A DNA stretch of 64,000 bases from Saccharothrix carnea. Its GTDB lineage: Bacteria > Actinomycetota > Actinomycetes > Mycobacteriales > Pseudonocardiaceae. The stretch spans positions 1 through 64,000 of the forward strand of contig NZ_PYAX01000019.1 of the NCBI RefSeq assembly GCF_003014735.1, read 5' to 3'. How positions within the stretch are numbered: position 1 is the first letter of the stretch; each line of letters begins with the position of its first letter. Of the stretch, positions 57,469 through 64,000 are shown piece by piece. A program made the translations under genes and the position numbers. Below the pieces are notes generated by a model that was not told where the DNA came from, ran no database searches, and worked only from the letters and a program-made list of their open reading frames with translations.

Positions 57469-58371
57469 TCAGGACGCCCGCAGGTGGTCGCGGAGCGTGC
57501 GGGCGACGTGCGCCATCACCGCTTCCGCGCCCGGCTGCACCACGGCGGGCACCCGTGACCCGGTGAGCGCGGCGACGGCGAACACCTGGCCGTCCGCGTG
57601 CTCGACCACGCCGACCTCGTGCCGGAGGTTGAGCAGCGTGCCGGTCTTGGACGACCAGCGGGACGCGTCGGAGCTGAAGTCGGGTGCCAGCCGGTGCCGC
57701 AACGCGTTGTCGCCCATCAGCTCGCGGACCCGGGCGGCGACCGCGGGCCGGATCGTGGTCGGCCGCCACAGGCCGTGCAGGAGGTCCACGAACGCGCGGG
57801 CGGATCCGGCGTTCGCCCTGCTGATGTCCAGCTGGGTCACCGGGTGCCCGCGCCCCTCGGTCGCCGCCGCGATGGCCAGCGAGTGGGCGAGGTGCCCTTC
57901 GGCCGGGGTGAACCGCTCGGCGGGCGTGTCGACCAGGTCGCGCATGAGGTGGCGGACGGCGATGCCGTCGTAGCCGAGCCGGCGCAGCTCGCCGGCCACC
58001 GCGGCGGGCGGGGTCAGGGCGAACAGGGCGTCGGCGGCGGTGCTGTCGCTGATCGCCACGCTCAGGTAGAGCAGGTCGTCCACGGCGATCGTGGCGGGGT
58101 GGCGGAACTTGGGCAGCCCGATCGGCCCGCGTGCGGCGACCCGGGCGGGCGGCACCACGACCGGGGTGGCGGCGTCGAGTTCACCCCGCTCGACGCGTTC
58201 CAGCGTGGCGACCGCGAGCGGCACCTTGACCAGCGACGCGACCGGGTACTCCAGGTCGGCGTCCAGGCCGAGCTCGTCGCCGGTGTCGAGGTCGCGCACG
58301 AGGAACGAGCCGCGCAGGCCCGCGTCGTCCAGCGCCTCCCGCGCGTCGCGCAGGACCTTGGTCGTCCCCAT
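57469..58371 (-). CDS. Class A beta-lactamase-like serine hydrolase (cytoplasmic or unlipidated)
   Basis: 300 residues. Motifs: S-x-x-K in YPVASLVKVPLAVATLE, S-D-x in VAISDSTAADALF (SDS rather than SDN), and KTG in SSKTGTLLNLRHEVGVV. The omega-loop Glu of true class A enzymes (E-P-x-L-N) is not found, so deacylation of beta-lactams is doubtful. No signal peptide is seen. Related proteins are labelled beta-lactamase-related serine hydrolase. ATG 58371 shares its A with the stop of the LysR gene (TGATG), so the two are coupled. Confidence 0.8.
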   Translation of the reverse strand: MGTTKVLRDAREALDDAGLRGSFLVRDLDTGDELGLDADLEYPVASLVKVPLAVATLERVERGELDAATPVVVPPARVAARGPIGLPKFRHPATIAVDDLLYLSVAISDSTAADALFALTPPAAVAGELRRLGYDGIAVRHLMRDLVDTPAERFTPAEGHLAHSLAIAAATEGRGHPVTQLDISRANAGSARAFVDLLHGLWRPTTIRPAVAARVRELMGDNALRHRLAPDFSSDASRWSSKTGTLLNLRHEVGVVEHADGQVFAVAALTGSRVPAVVQPGAEAVMAHVARTLRDHLRAS

Positions 58372-59258
58372 CACGCCTCGCGTTCCGCGACGCCGAGGCA
58401 GCACCCGATCGCGGCGGGCGGCAGGTCGCGGATCCGCCGGGCGTCCTCGCGCAGGCCGGCCGTGACGTCGTAGCCGCGGGCCAGGTCCAGCTCCCCGACC
58501 GGCCGCCAGTGCAGGCCGAGGTCGTCGGCCTGGCCCGGTGAGCAGAGCAGCAGGTCGGCGGAGCCGAGCACGTCGGCCGTGGCGGCGACCAGTGACGGTG
58601 CCACGACGACCTGGGCGGGTTGCAGGCCGACGGCGTCCCGCAGCCGGGTGACGCGGTCGCGGACGTGCGGCACGTCGTCCTCCGGCTGGATCAGCACGCG
58701 CCGACGACGGCTGTCCCGCTCGGCCCGGCCGGCGCGCAGGGTCTCCACGTGGATCACCGCGGCGGCGCCCGGGTCGGCCCGGCCCGCCAGGCCCAGCGGC
58801 ACCCGCCAGACGCCCTCGTCGGGCGGCACGGCGACCAGCGCGGCCCGGACGTCCAGGGTCCGCGCCTGCTCGGCGCGCTCGGCGGGGCCGGCGGGACGCG
58901 GGTCCAGGTCCAGGTCGTGGCGGCGGGCGTCGGAGACGAGCCGGGCCAACGGGCGCGGCGCGCAGACCTCGGGCACGGCCAGCCGGAACGGCCGCAGCTT
59001 GGCGCGCTCGGCGTCGTGCTCCATCGCCTCGGCGAGGTCGACCAGCCGCCGGGCCGAGGGCAGCATCTCCCGGCCGAACGGCGTCAGCGTCACGCTCCGC
59101 GAGTTCCGGGTGAGCAGCCTGGCCCCGAAGTGCCTCTCCAGCGCCGCGACGCGCCGGCTGGCCACCGACTGCGGTATCCGCGCGGCGGCGGCGCCCACGG
59201 TGAAGCTGCCGTGCCCGCTGACCGCCACGAACGCCTTGCACGCCTCGACCACGTCCAC
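58371..59258 (-). CDS. LysR-family regulator (AmpR-like position)
   Basis: 295 residues. Helix-turn-helix at the N-terminus (MDVVEACKAFVAVSGHGSFTVGAAAARIPQSVASRRVAALERHFG in parts), then a weakly conserved effector domain (RLAVPEVCAPRPLARLV ... VGLQPAQVVVAPSLVAATADVL). It is divergent from a class A beta-lactamase gene 83 bp away and translationally coupled to a second serine hydrolase, the arrangement of ampR/blaA systems of actinobacteria. A T-N11-A box lies between. Control by cell-wall fragments or by another ligand cannot be told. Confidence 0.83.
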   Translation of the reverse strand: MDVVEACKAFVAVSGHGSFTVGAAAARIPQSVASRRVAALERHFGARLLTRNSRSVTLTPFGREMLPSARRLVDLAEAMEHDAERAKLRPFRLAVPEVCAPRPLARLVSDARRHDLDLDPRPAGPAERAEQARTLDVRAALVAVPPDEGVWRVPLGLAGRADPGAAAVIHVETLRAGRAERDSRRRRVLIQPEDDVPHVRDRVTRLRDAVGLQPAQVVVAPSLVAATADVLGSADLLLCSPGQADDLGLHWRPVGELDLARGYDVTAGLREDARRIRDLPPAAIGCCLGVAEREA

Positions 59259-59269
59259 GAGCCGCGACT

Positions 59270-59284
59270 ATGCCAGATCGGCAT
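59270..59284. promoter_or_regulatory. LysR-type T-N11-A box in the beta-lactamase divergon
   Basis: ATGCC-AGATC-GGCAT, 5-bp perfect arms with T at 59271 and A at 59283 (T-N11-A). It lies 12 nt upstream of the LysR start and 58 nt before the beta-lactamase start. Confidence 0.55.
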
Positions 59285-59341
59285 GGATGCGCACGTCAGT
59301 GTCTTGGACAGCATCCACCGCTGGCTGTGAAGATTCCCCAC

Positions 59342-60274
59342 GTGACACCGCCGTACCGAACCGTCAGCCGCCGCGCGATCCTGGGTGCGGTAGCGCTGCT
59401 CCCGGTGGCCGGCTGCGCCCGGGAACCCGCACCGCCACCCGCGCGGTCCTCCGAGCCGGTCAGCGCGAGCACGCCCACCCCGTCCGTCGCGCGGCACGAT
59501 CACCTGGCCGGGCTGGAACGGAAGTTCGACGCCCGGCTGGGCGTGTACGCCGTCGCCACGGGCACCGGGACGACCGTCGAGCACCGGGCCGACGAGCGGT
59601 TCGCGTTCTGCTCGACGTTCAAGGGGTTGGCGGCGGCCGCGGTGGTGGCCCGGCACCCGCTGTCGCACCTGGACACCGTCGTCACGTACACCGAGGCCGA
59701 CCTGATGGCGAGTTCCGCCATCACCCGGCAGCACGTGGCGACCGGGATGTCGGTCCGCCAGGTGTGCGACGCGGCGGTCCGCCACAGCGACGGCACGGCG
59801 GGCAACCTGCTGCTGCGCGATCTCGGCGGCCCGGCCGGGTTGACCGCGTACCTGCGCACGCTCGGCGACACCGTCACCCGGGCGGACCGGTTCGAGCCGC
59901 ACCTCACCACCGCCGTCCCCGGCGACCCGCGCGACACCACCACCCCGCGCGCCATCGGCACCGACTACCGCGAGATCCTGCTCGGTGACGCGCTGCCGCC
60001 CGACCGGCGCGCGTTCCTGCGCGACCTGCTGGAGCGCAACGCCACCAAGGCGGGCACCCTGCGCGTCCGCGCGGGCGTGCCGCGGGGGTGGACCGTGGCC
60101 GACAAGACCGGCACCGGCGACTACGGCACGGTCAACGACATCGCCGTGGTGTGGCCACCGGACGCCGCGCCGCTGGTGGTCTCGATCATGTCCGGCAAAG
60201 CCACCGCGGACGCCGAGTACGACCAGGCGCTGCTCGCCGAGGCCGCCGCGTACGTCGTGGACACCCTCACCTGA
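59342..60274 (+). CDS. Class A beta-lactamase, Tat-exported lipoprotein
   Basis: 310 residues. Leader with twin Arg and lipobox (SRRAILGAVALLPVAGC), so probably a Tat-exported lipoprotein. All class A motifs are present: S-x-x-K in FCSTFKGLAAA, SDG in AVRHSDGTAGNLLLRDLGG (SDG as in many actinobacterial enzymes), omega-loop RFEPHLTTAVPGDPRDTTTP with the deacylating Glu, and KTG in VADKTGTGDYGTVNDIAVV. It should hydrolyse penicillins. GTG 59342 starts the best leader; an in-frame GTG lies at 59327. Divergent LysR control is likely. Confidence 0.9.
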   Translation: MTPPYRTVSRRAILGAVALLPVAGCAREPAPPPARSSEPVSASTPTPSVARHDHLAGLERKFDARLGVYAVATGTGTTVEHRADERFAFCSTFKGLAAAAVVARHPLSHLDTVVTYTEADLMASSAITRQHVATGMSVRQVCDAAVRHSDGTAGNLLLRDLGGPAGLTAYLRTLGDTVTRADRFEPHLTTAVPGDPRDTTTPRAIGTDYREILLGDALPPDRRAFLRDLLERNATKAGTLRVRAGVPRGWTVADKTGTGDYGTVNDIAVVWPPDAAPLVVSIMSGKATADAEYDQALLAEAAAYVVDTLT

Positions 60275-60352
60275 CATCCACCCCGGTGGCACTTCGGGCA
60301 CGACCCGTCGTACGCGGCCACCGGCTGCCCAGCGCGAGCGGCACGTGAGCCG

Positions 60353-60718
60353 TCACGTCCACGGGATCGTCGCCTGGAGCACGGCCTCGCTCAGCGCTTC
60401 CGTGCGCAGGTGGGTGACCTGCTGGTACTCCGGATCGGCCACCATGCGGCTGAACGCGGCCCGGTCGGGGTAGCGCACGACCACCACCGCGTCCCAGCTC
60501 TGCCCGTCCTCGGCGGCCAGCACGGTCGAGCCGGTGCCCGCGTAGAGGATCTCCGCGCCGTAACGCGGCAGGAACGTCTCGCGCAGGTGCCGCGCGTACT
60601 CCTCGTACGACGCCACCCCGCCTTCGGCGAACCGCAGCAGGTTGAGCATGACGACCGGACCGCCCGGGTCCTCGGCCAGCAGTCGCTTCAGGTCGGCGCC
60701 TCGCGGGTCCACAGCCAT
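60353..60718 (-). CDS. DUF1330 family protein
   Basis: 121 residues of ferredoxin-like dimeric alpha-beta barrel type. GGPVVMLNLLRFAEGGVASYEEYARHLRETFLP and WDAVVVVRYPDRAAFSRMVADPEYQQVTHLRTEALSEAVLQ (in parts) are the usual DUF1330 blocks. Function unknown; related to EthD/antibiotic monooxygenase-like folds. The start MAVDPRG at 60718 is typical for close relatives; ATG 60730 is also in frame. Converges on the beta-lactamase gene, with 78 bp between that hold no clear gene. Confidence 0.78.
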   Translation of the reverse strand: MAVDPRGADLKRLLAEDPGGPVVMLNLLRFAEGGVASYEEYARHLRETFLPRYGAEILYAGTGSTVLAAEDGQSWDAVVVVRYPDRAAFSRMVADPEYQQVTHLRTEALSEAVLQATIPWT

Positions 60719-60742
60719 GCCGACCAGCATGACGGCCGGTGA

Positions 60743-60913
60743 TCACATCCGCATCGGTGGGTCCACCGGTACCGCCACGATCCAGAGCGTGATGACCGCG
60801 TACTCCGGCTCCACGCACCACCGGTCGGCCGCGTACCCGTCCAGTTCCTCGATCCCGCGCTCGGTGTAGCCGCCGTTGCGGCAGTTGTCGAACTCGCCGT
60901 GGACTACCCCGCC
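60743..60913 (-). pseudogene. C-terminal remnant of an unknown gene
   Basis: An open frame with strong G/C third-position bias reads HGEFDNCRNGGYTERGIEEL and YAVITLWIVAVPVDPP to a stop at 60743, but it is closed upstream by a stop at 60914-60916 and has no start codon with a ribosome binding site. It looks like the tail of a lost gene. The rest of 60731-61041 holds the debranching gene's promoter and nothing else that I can name. Confidence 0.35.
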
Positions 60914-61041
60914 TCACGACGGCGCATGCGGACCCGGGCGCCGGCGTCCCCCGGTGGGATGGGTGGTGTTTGCCGGACCGGCCGGGTGGCACCCGTAGTG
61001 GACCTGATCGGTGGGCGGAACCCCCCGGCGGAGGAGGCGGC

Positions 61042-63186
61042 ATGACCCAGGGTGGTTGGGCTTACGACGGCGAGCCCGTCACGCTGTCACCCGACACCGT
61101 GACGCTCGTCCACGGCACTTCCTTCTGCGTGTGCGGCAGCGACGGCGACGTGAACGGCGCCGCCGCCCAGGGCGTGTTCTTCCAGGACACCCGGATCGTG
61201 TCCGGCTGGGCGTTGCGAGTGGACGGTGCCCCCGTCGAGCACATCACCACGCTGACCCGCGACCCGTTCCGGATGACGTTCGTCGGCCGTGGCCGGTCGC
61301 ACGCCCAGAGCGCCGAGAGCACCCTGCTCGTGCGCCGCGAGCGGTACGTCGGCTCCGGCCTGCGCGAGGACATCACGCTGCGCAACTTCGGCCGGGAAGC
61401 CGCCTCGCACGTCGTCTCGGTCCACGTCGAGGCGGACTTCGCCGACGTGTTCGAGGTCAAGGAGGGCCGGGTCCGCCGACGCGGCCGCCACCACTGCGAC
61501 GTCGAACCGGACGAGCTGCGCCTGACCCGGTGGCTGGACGGCCAGAGCCGGGGCGTGCGGGTGGCGGCGGACGGCGCCGACTACTCGCCGTCCACATTGA
61601 CCTTCCGCGCCGTCGTCCCGCCCAAGGGCCAGTGGTCGACCAGCGTGACCGTGCGTCCGGTCGTGGACGACCAGGCGACCGAGGAGATGTTCCCGCTCGA
61701 ACGCCCGATCGACGAGTCGGAGCCGGTGCTGCGGGCCCGCCGGTGGCGTGAGACCGCGCCCGTGCTGAGGTACTCGGGCAAGCCGTCGCTCGCCGCCACG
61801 CTGCTGCGCAGCCGGCAGGACCTGGGCGCGCTGCGGATCTTCGACCCGGACCGCCCTTCGGACACCGCGGTCGCCGCCGGCGCGCCCTGGTTCATGACGC
61901 TGTTCGGGCGCGACTCGATCCTCGCCTCGCTGATGTCGCTGCCCATCGAGCCCGGCCTCGCCCTCGGCACCGTCCGGACCCTCGCCCACCACCAGGGCAC
62001 GAAGGTCGAGCCGAACAGCGAGGAGGAACCCGGCCGGATCCTGCACGAGATGCGGTTCGGCGCGGACGCGTCGCTGGCGCTGGGCGGCAGCAACGTCTAC
62101 TACGGCACCGCGGACGCCACCCCGCTGTTCGTGATGCTCCTGGGCGAGCTGTCCCGCTGGGGCATCGACCGGGAGCAGGTCGAGGCGCTGATCCCGCACG
62201 TCGACCGCGCGCTGGAGTGGGTCGAGCACTACGGCGACCGCGACGGCGACGGTTTCGTGGAGTACCAGCGGGCGACCGAGCGCGGGCTGGTCAACCAGGG
62301 GTGGAAGGACTCGTGGGACGGGGTGAACTTCGCCGACGGCCGCATCGCGCGCGGGCCGATCGCGCTGTGCGAGGTCCAGGGTTACGTCTACAACGCCTAC
62401 CTGGCGCGGGCCTGCATCTGCGAGGACTTCGAGGACCGGGACGGCGCCCGGCGCTGGCGCGACCGCGCGGAGCTGTTCAAGGAGCGGTTCAACGAGCGCT
62501 TCTGGCTGGCCGACCGCGGTTACTACGCCATCGCGCTGGACGGCGACAAGCAGCCCGTGGACGCGCTCACGTCGAACATCGGGCACTGCCTGTGGAGCGG
62601 TGTCGTGGACGAGGACAAGGCCGAGCGGGTCGTCGAGTCCCTGCTCTCGCCGGAGATGTTCACCGGGTGGGGCGTGCGGACGCTCGCCTCCGACATGGGC
62701 GCGTACAACCCGATGAGCTACCACAACGGTTCGGTGTGGCCGCACGACAACGCCATCATCGTGCACGGGCTCATGCGGTACGGCTTCGTGGAGCAGGCGC
62801 AGCGGGTGGCGACCGCGGTCCTCGAAGCGGCCGAGGCGTTCGGCGGGAGGCTGCCCGAGCTGCTGTGCGGCTTCGACCGGGCCGAGTACGCGGACCCGAT
62901 CCCGTACCCGACGTCGTGCTCGCCGCAGGCGTGGGCGTCGGCCACTCCCGTGCACCTGCTGCGCGTGCTGCTGCGGGTGGAGCCGTACGCGCCGCGCCGC
63001 AAGGTGTGGCTGGACCCCGTGCTGCCCGAGTCGTTCGAGCCGCTGGCCCTGGACGGCATACCGATGCTCGGCACCAGGGTCGGCCTGGAGGTCGACGGTG
63101 CCGACGTCCGGGTGCACGGCCTGCCCGACGACGTCGAGCTGGTCCGGGCGCCGGTGGGCGTGCACCCGGGCCTGGACAGGGGGTGA
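61042..63186 (+). CDS. Amylo-alpha-1,6-glucosidase (glycogen debranching enzyme family)
   Basis: 714 residues. The N-terminal beta-sandwich (glycogen-debranching N-domain; VTLVHGTSFCVCGSDGDV, GVFFQDTRIVSGWALRVDG) is followed by a long (alpha/alpha)6 barrel with AGAPWFMTLFGRDSILASLMSLP, GRILHEMRFG, YYGTADATPLFVMLL, NQGWKDSWDGV and YHNGSVWPHDNAIIVHGLMRYGF, the usual GH133-like/MGH1 marks with catalytic Asp/Glu candidates. Such enzymes in actinobacteria cut alpha-1,6 branches of glycogen or related oligosaccharides in the cytoplasm. GGAGGAGG precedes ATG 61042. It overlaps the glycosyltransferase gene by 4 nt (GTGA). Confidence 0.87.
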   Translation: MTQGGWAYDGEPVTLSPDTVTLVHGTSFCVCGSDGDVNGAAAQGVFFQDTRIVSGWALRVDGAPVEHITTLTRDPFRMTFVGRGRSHAQSAESTLLVRRERYVGSGLREDITLRNFGREAASHVVSVHVEADFADVFEVKEGRVRRRGRHHCDVEPDELRLTRWLDGQSRGVRVAADGADYSPSTLTFRAVVPPKGQWSTSVTVRPVVDDQATEEMFPLERPIDESEPVLRARRWRETAPVLRYSGKPSLAATLLRSRQDLGALRIFDPDRPSDTAVAAGAPWFMTLFGRDSILASLMSLPIEPGLALGTVRTLAHHQGTKVEPNSEEEPGRILHEMRFGADASLALGGSNVYYGTADATPLFVMLLGELSRWGIDREQVEALIPHVDRALEWVEHYGDRDGDGFVEYQRATERGLVNQGWKDSWDGVNFADGRIARGPIALCEVQGYVYNAYLARACICEDFEDRDGARRWRDRAELFKERFNERFWLADRGYYAIALDGDKQPVDALTSNIGHCLWSGVVDEDKAERVVESLLSPEMFTGWGVRTLASDMGAYNPMSYHNGSVWPHDNAIIVHGLMRYGFVEQAQRVATAVLEAAEAFGGRLPELLCGFDRAEYADPIPYPTSCSPQAWASATPVHLLRVLLRVEPYAPRRKVWLDPVLPESFEPLALDGIPMLGTRVGLEVDGADVRVHGLPDDVELVRAPVGVHPGLDRG

Positions 63187-64000
63187 GCCCGGTGGAACCG
63201 TTGCGCATCGCGATGATCGCGCCGCCTTGGTTCGAGGTGCCGCCCGCCGCGTACGGCGGCATCGAGTCGATGTGCGCCGACCTGGTGGACCGGTTGGTGG
63301 CGCGCGGCAACCACGTCGTCCTGGTCGGTGTCGGCCACAACGGCACGACCGCCGAGTTCCGGGCCACGGCCGACCACGCCGAGCCGGACCGGGTGGGGCA
63401 GAGCGTGCCGGACGTGGTGCACGCCGCCGCGCTGCCCGCCATCCTGGCCGAGCTGGACGTGGACGTGGTGCACGACCACAGCTTCGCCGGACCGCTGCTG
63501 GCCCGCGGCCGTCCGACGCCGACCGTCGTCACCGCGCACCTGCCCGTGATCGGCGACCACGGTCGGTACTACCGGCGGCTGAGCGACAGCGTGCACCTCG
63601 TGGCCATCTCGGACGCGCAACGACGGCAGGCGCCGGACCTCGACTGGGCGGGCACCGTGCACAACGCCATCCCCGTCGACAGCTTCCCGTTCCGGCGGGA
63701 CAAGCAGGACTTCGCGCTGTTCCTCGGCCGTGCCGCGGCGTGCAAGGGCATCCCCGAGGCGGTCGCCGCCGCGGCCGACGCCGGTCTCCCGCTGCGCATC
63801 GCGGCCAAGTGCCGCCAGCCGGAGGAGCACGAGTACTTCGACCAGGTGGTCAAGCCGCTGCTCGGCCCCGACGTCGAGTGGCTCGGCGAGGTGGGCCGGG
63901 AGGAGAAGCTCGAACTGCTGGCCGCCGCGAAGTGCCTGCTGTTCCCGATCCGCTGGGACGAGCCGTTCGGGATGGTGATGGTCGAGGCGATGGCGTGCGG
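63183..64000 (+). CDS. GT4-family glycosyltransferase, 5' part (runs off the window)
   Basis: The first 272 codons are present. GT-B fold: RIAMIAPPWFEVPPAAYGGIESM at the donor/acceptor loop, DVVHDHSFAGPLL, AHLPVIGDHGRYYRRL, VHLVAISDAQRRQAP, VHNAIPVDSFPF and, at the window end, RWDEPFGMVMVEAMACG with the E-x7-E motif. Coupled by a GTGA overlap to the amylo-1,6-glucosidase, so the pair probably remodels an alpha-glucan or synthesises a related oligosaccharide; donor and acceptor are unknown. An alternative GTG start lies at 63192. Confidence 0.87.
   Translation, partial: MSPVEPLRIAMIAPPWFEVPPAAYGGIESMCADLVDRLVARGNHVVLVGVGHNGTTAEFRATADHAEPDRVGQSVPDVVHAAALPAILAELDVDVVHDHSFAGPLLARGRPTPTVVTAHLPVIGDHGRYYRRLSDSVHLVAISDAQRRQAPDLDWAGTVHNAIPVDSFPFRRDKQDFALFLGRAAACKGIPEAVAAAADAGLPLRIAAKCRQPEEHEYFDQVVKPLLGPDVEWLGEVGREEKLELLAAAKCLLFPIRWDEPFGMVMVEAMAC

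Noticed and set aside
60275-60352. Minus-strand fragment reading AAYDGSCPKCHRGG, like a zinc ribbon.
   Set aside because: Only about 15 residues, no start or stop of its own, and one Cys pair; too little to support a gene.
1-64000. tRNA, rRNA, riboswitch, transposase, integrase and attachment sites.
   Set aside because: Looked for on both strands by eye; no CCA-ended cloverleaf candidates, rRNA cores or transposase-like proteins were recognised. A covariance-model search would be decisive.

Overview
The window is GC-rich actinomycete chromosome. Third codon positions are almost all G or C, GTG and TTG starts are common, and GGAGG-type ribosome binding sites are frequent. The gene content fits a filamentous, soil-living actinomycete: a SARP regulator, a mycothiol-type DinB protein, an LMW-phosphatase ArsC, twin-arginine exported hydrolases and several Ser/Thr-kinase and RsbW/STAS-type regulators. 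A member of the Pseudonocardiales (Saccharothrix, Actinosynnema or Lentzea type) is my best guess, by inference only. I see no rRNA or tRNA gene, phage, transposase or CRISPR array.

Layout. 0-6.5 kb: the 3' end of an acyl-CoA carboxylase beta subunit gene, a VanZ-RDD membrane protein, a DinB protein, an NHEJ-type DNA ligase, and an arsenic operon (ArsR-phosphatase fusion, aquaporin, ArsC) that appears leaderless with an operator over its start codon. 6.7-18.3 kb: a small secreted protein; two cell-wall or chitin hydrolases (NlpC/P60 and GH19-like) that share eight homologous repeats of about 37 residues; a SARP-type regulator; then a GH89 alpha-N-acetylglucosaminidase, a ceramidase-like protein and an LMW-PTP-like protein, the last two without the canonical nucleophile. 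18.5-23.4 kb: signalling genes, namely a membrane Ser/Thr kinase, two RsbW-like ATPases flanking a STAS protein, and one polypeptide joining an ECF sigma factor to a zinc-finger anti-sigma domain and an exported domain.

23.5-34.7 kb: an AraC/GyrI-type regulator, an M4 metalloprotease, a divergent trans-sulfuration enzyme/MocR pair, a sialidase, an SGNH hydrolase, a polysaccharide deacetylase, and an AA10 LPMO-CBM2 under two CebR-type operators. 34.8-41.7 kb: a wrecked GH127-type gene, an HhH protein, a LysR-kdgD-galactarate dehydratase-AEC transporter cluster, and a GH43-CBM13 arabinanase with LacI-like operators. 41.7-50.3 kb: a frameshifted hydrolase with a 9-bp repeat expansion, a CocE-like hydrolase, an alpha/beta hydrolase, a PL1 pectate lyase, a PaaX regulator, an MTD1-like folate dehydrogenase and an S12 serine hydrolase. 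50.4-64 kb: a two-component pair, a YncE-like propeller, a PucR regulator, a DJ-1 protein, a SigC-like sigma factor, an MFS transporter, a LysR/beta-lactamase region, a DUF1330 protein, an amylo-alpha-1,6-glucosidase and a truncated GT4.

Two themes recur. The first is a broad secreted glycan- and protein-degrading repertoire (cellulose or chitin, arabinan, pectin, sialic acid, GlcNAc glycans, protein) next to a hexarate catabolic operon that could take up pectin-derived acids. The second is gene decay: at least two clear pseudogenes and several likely coding remnants sit between intact genes. A long hairpin repeat lies at one convergent gene junction, and a diverged relative lies at another.
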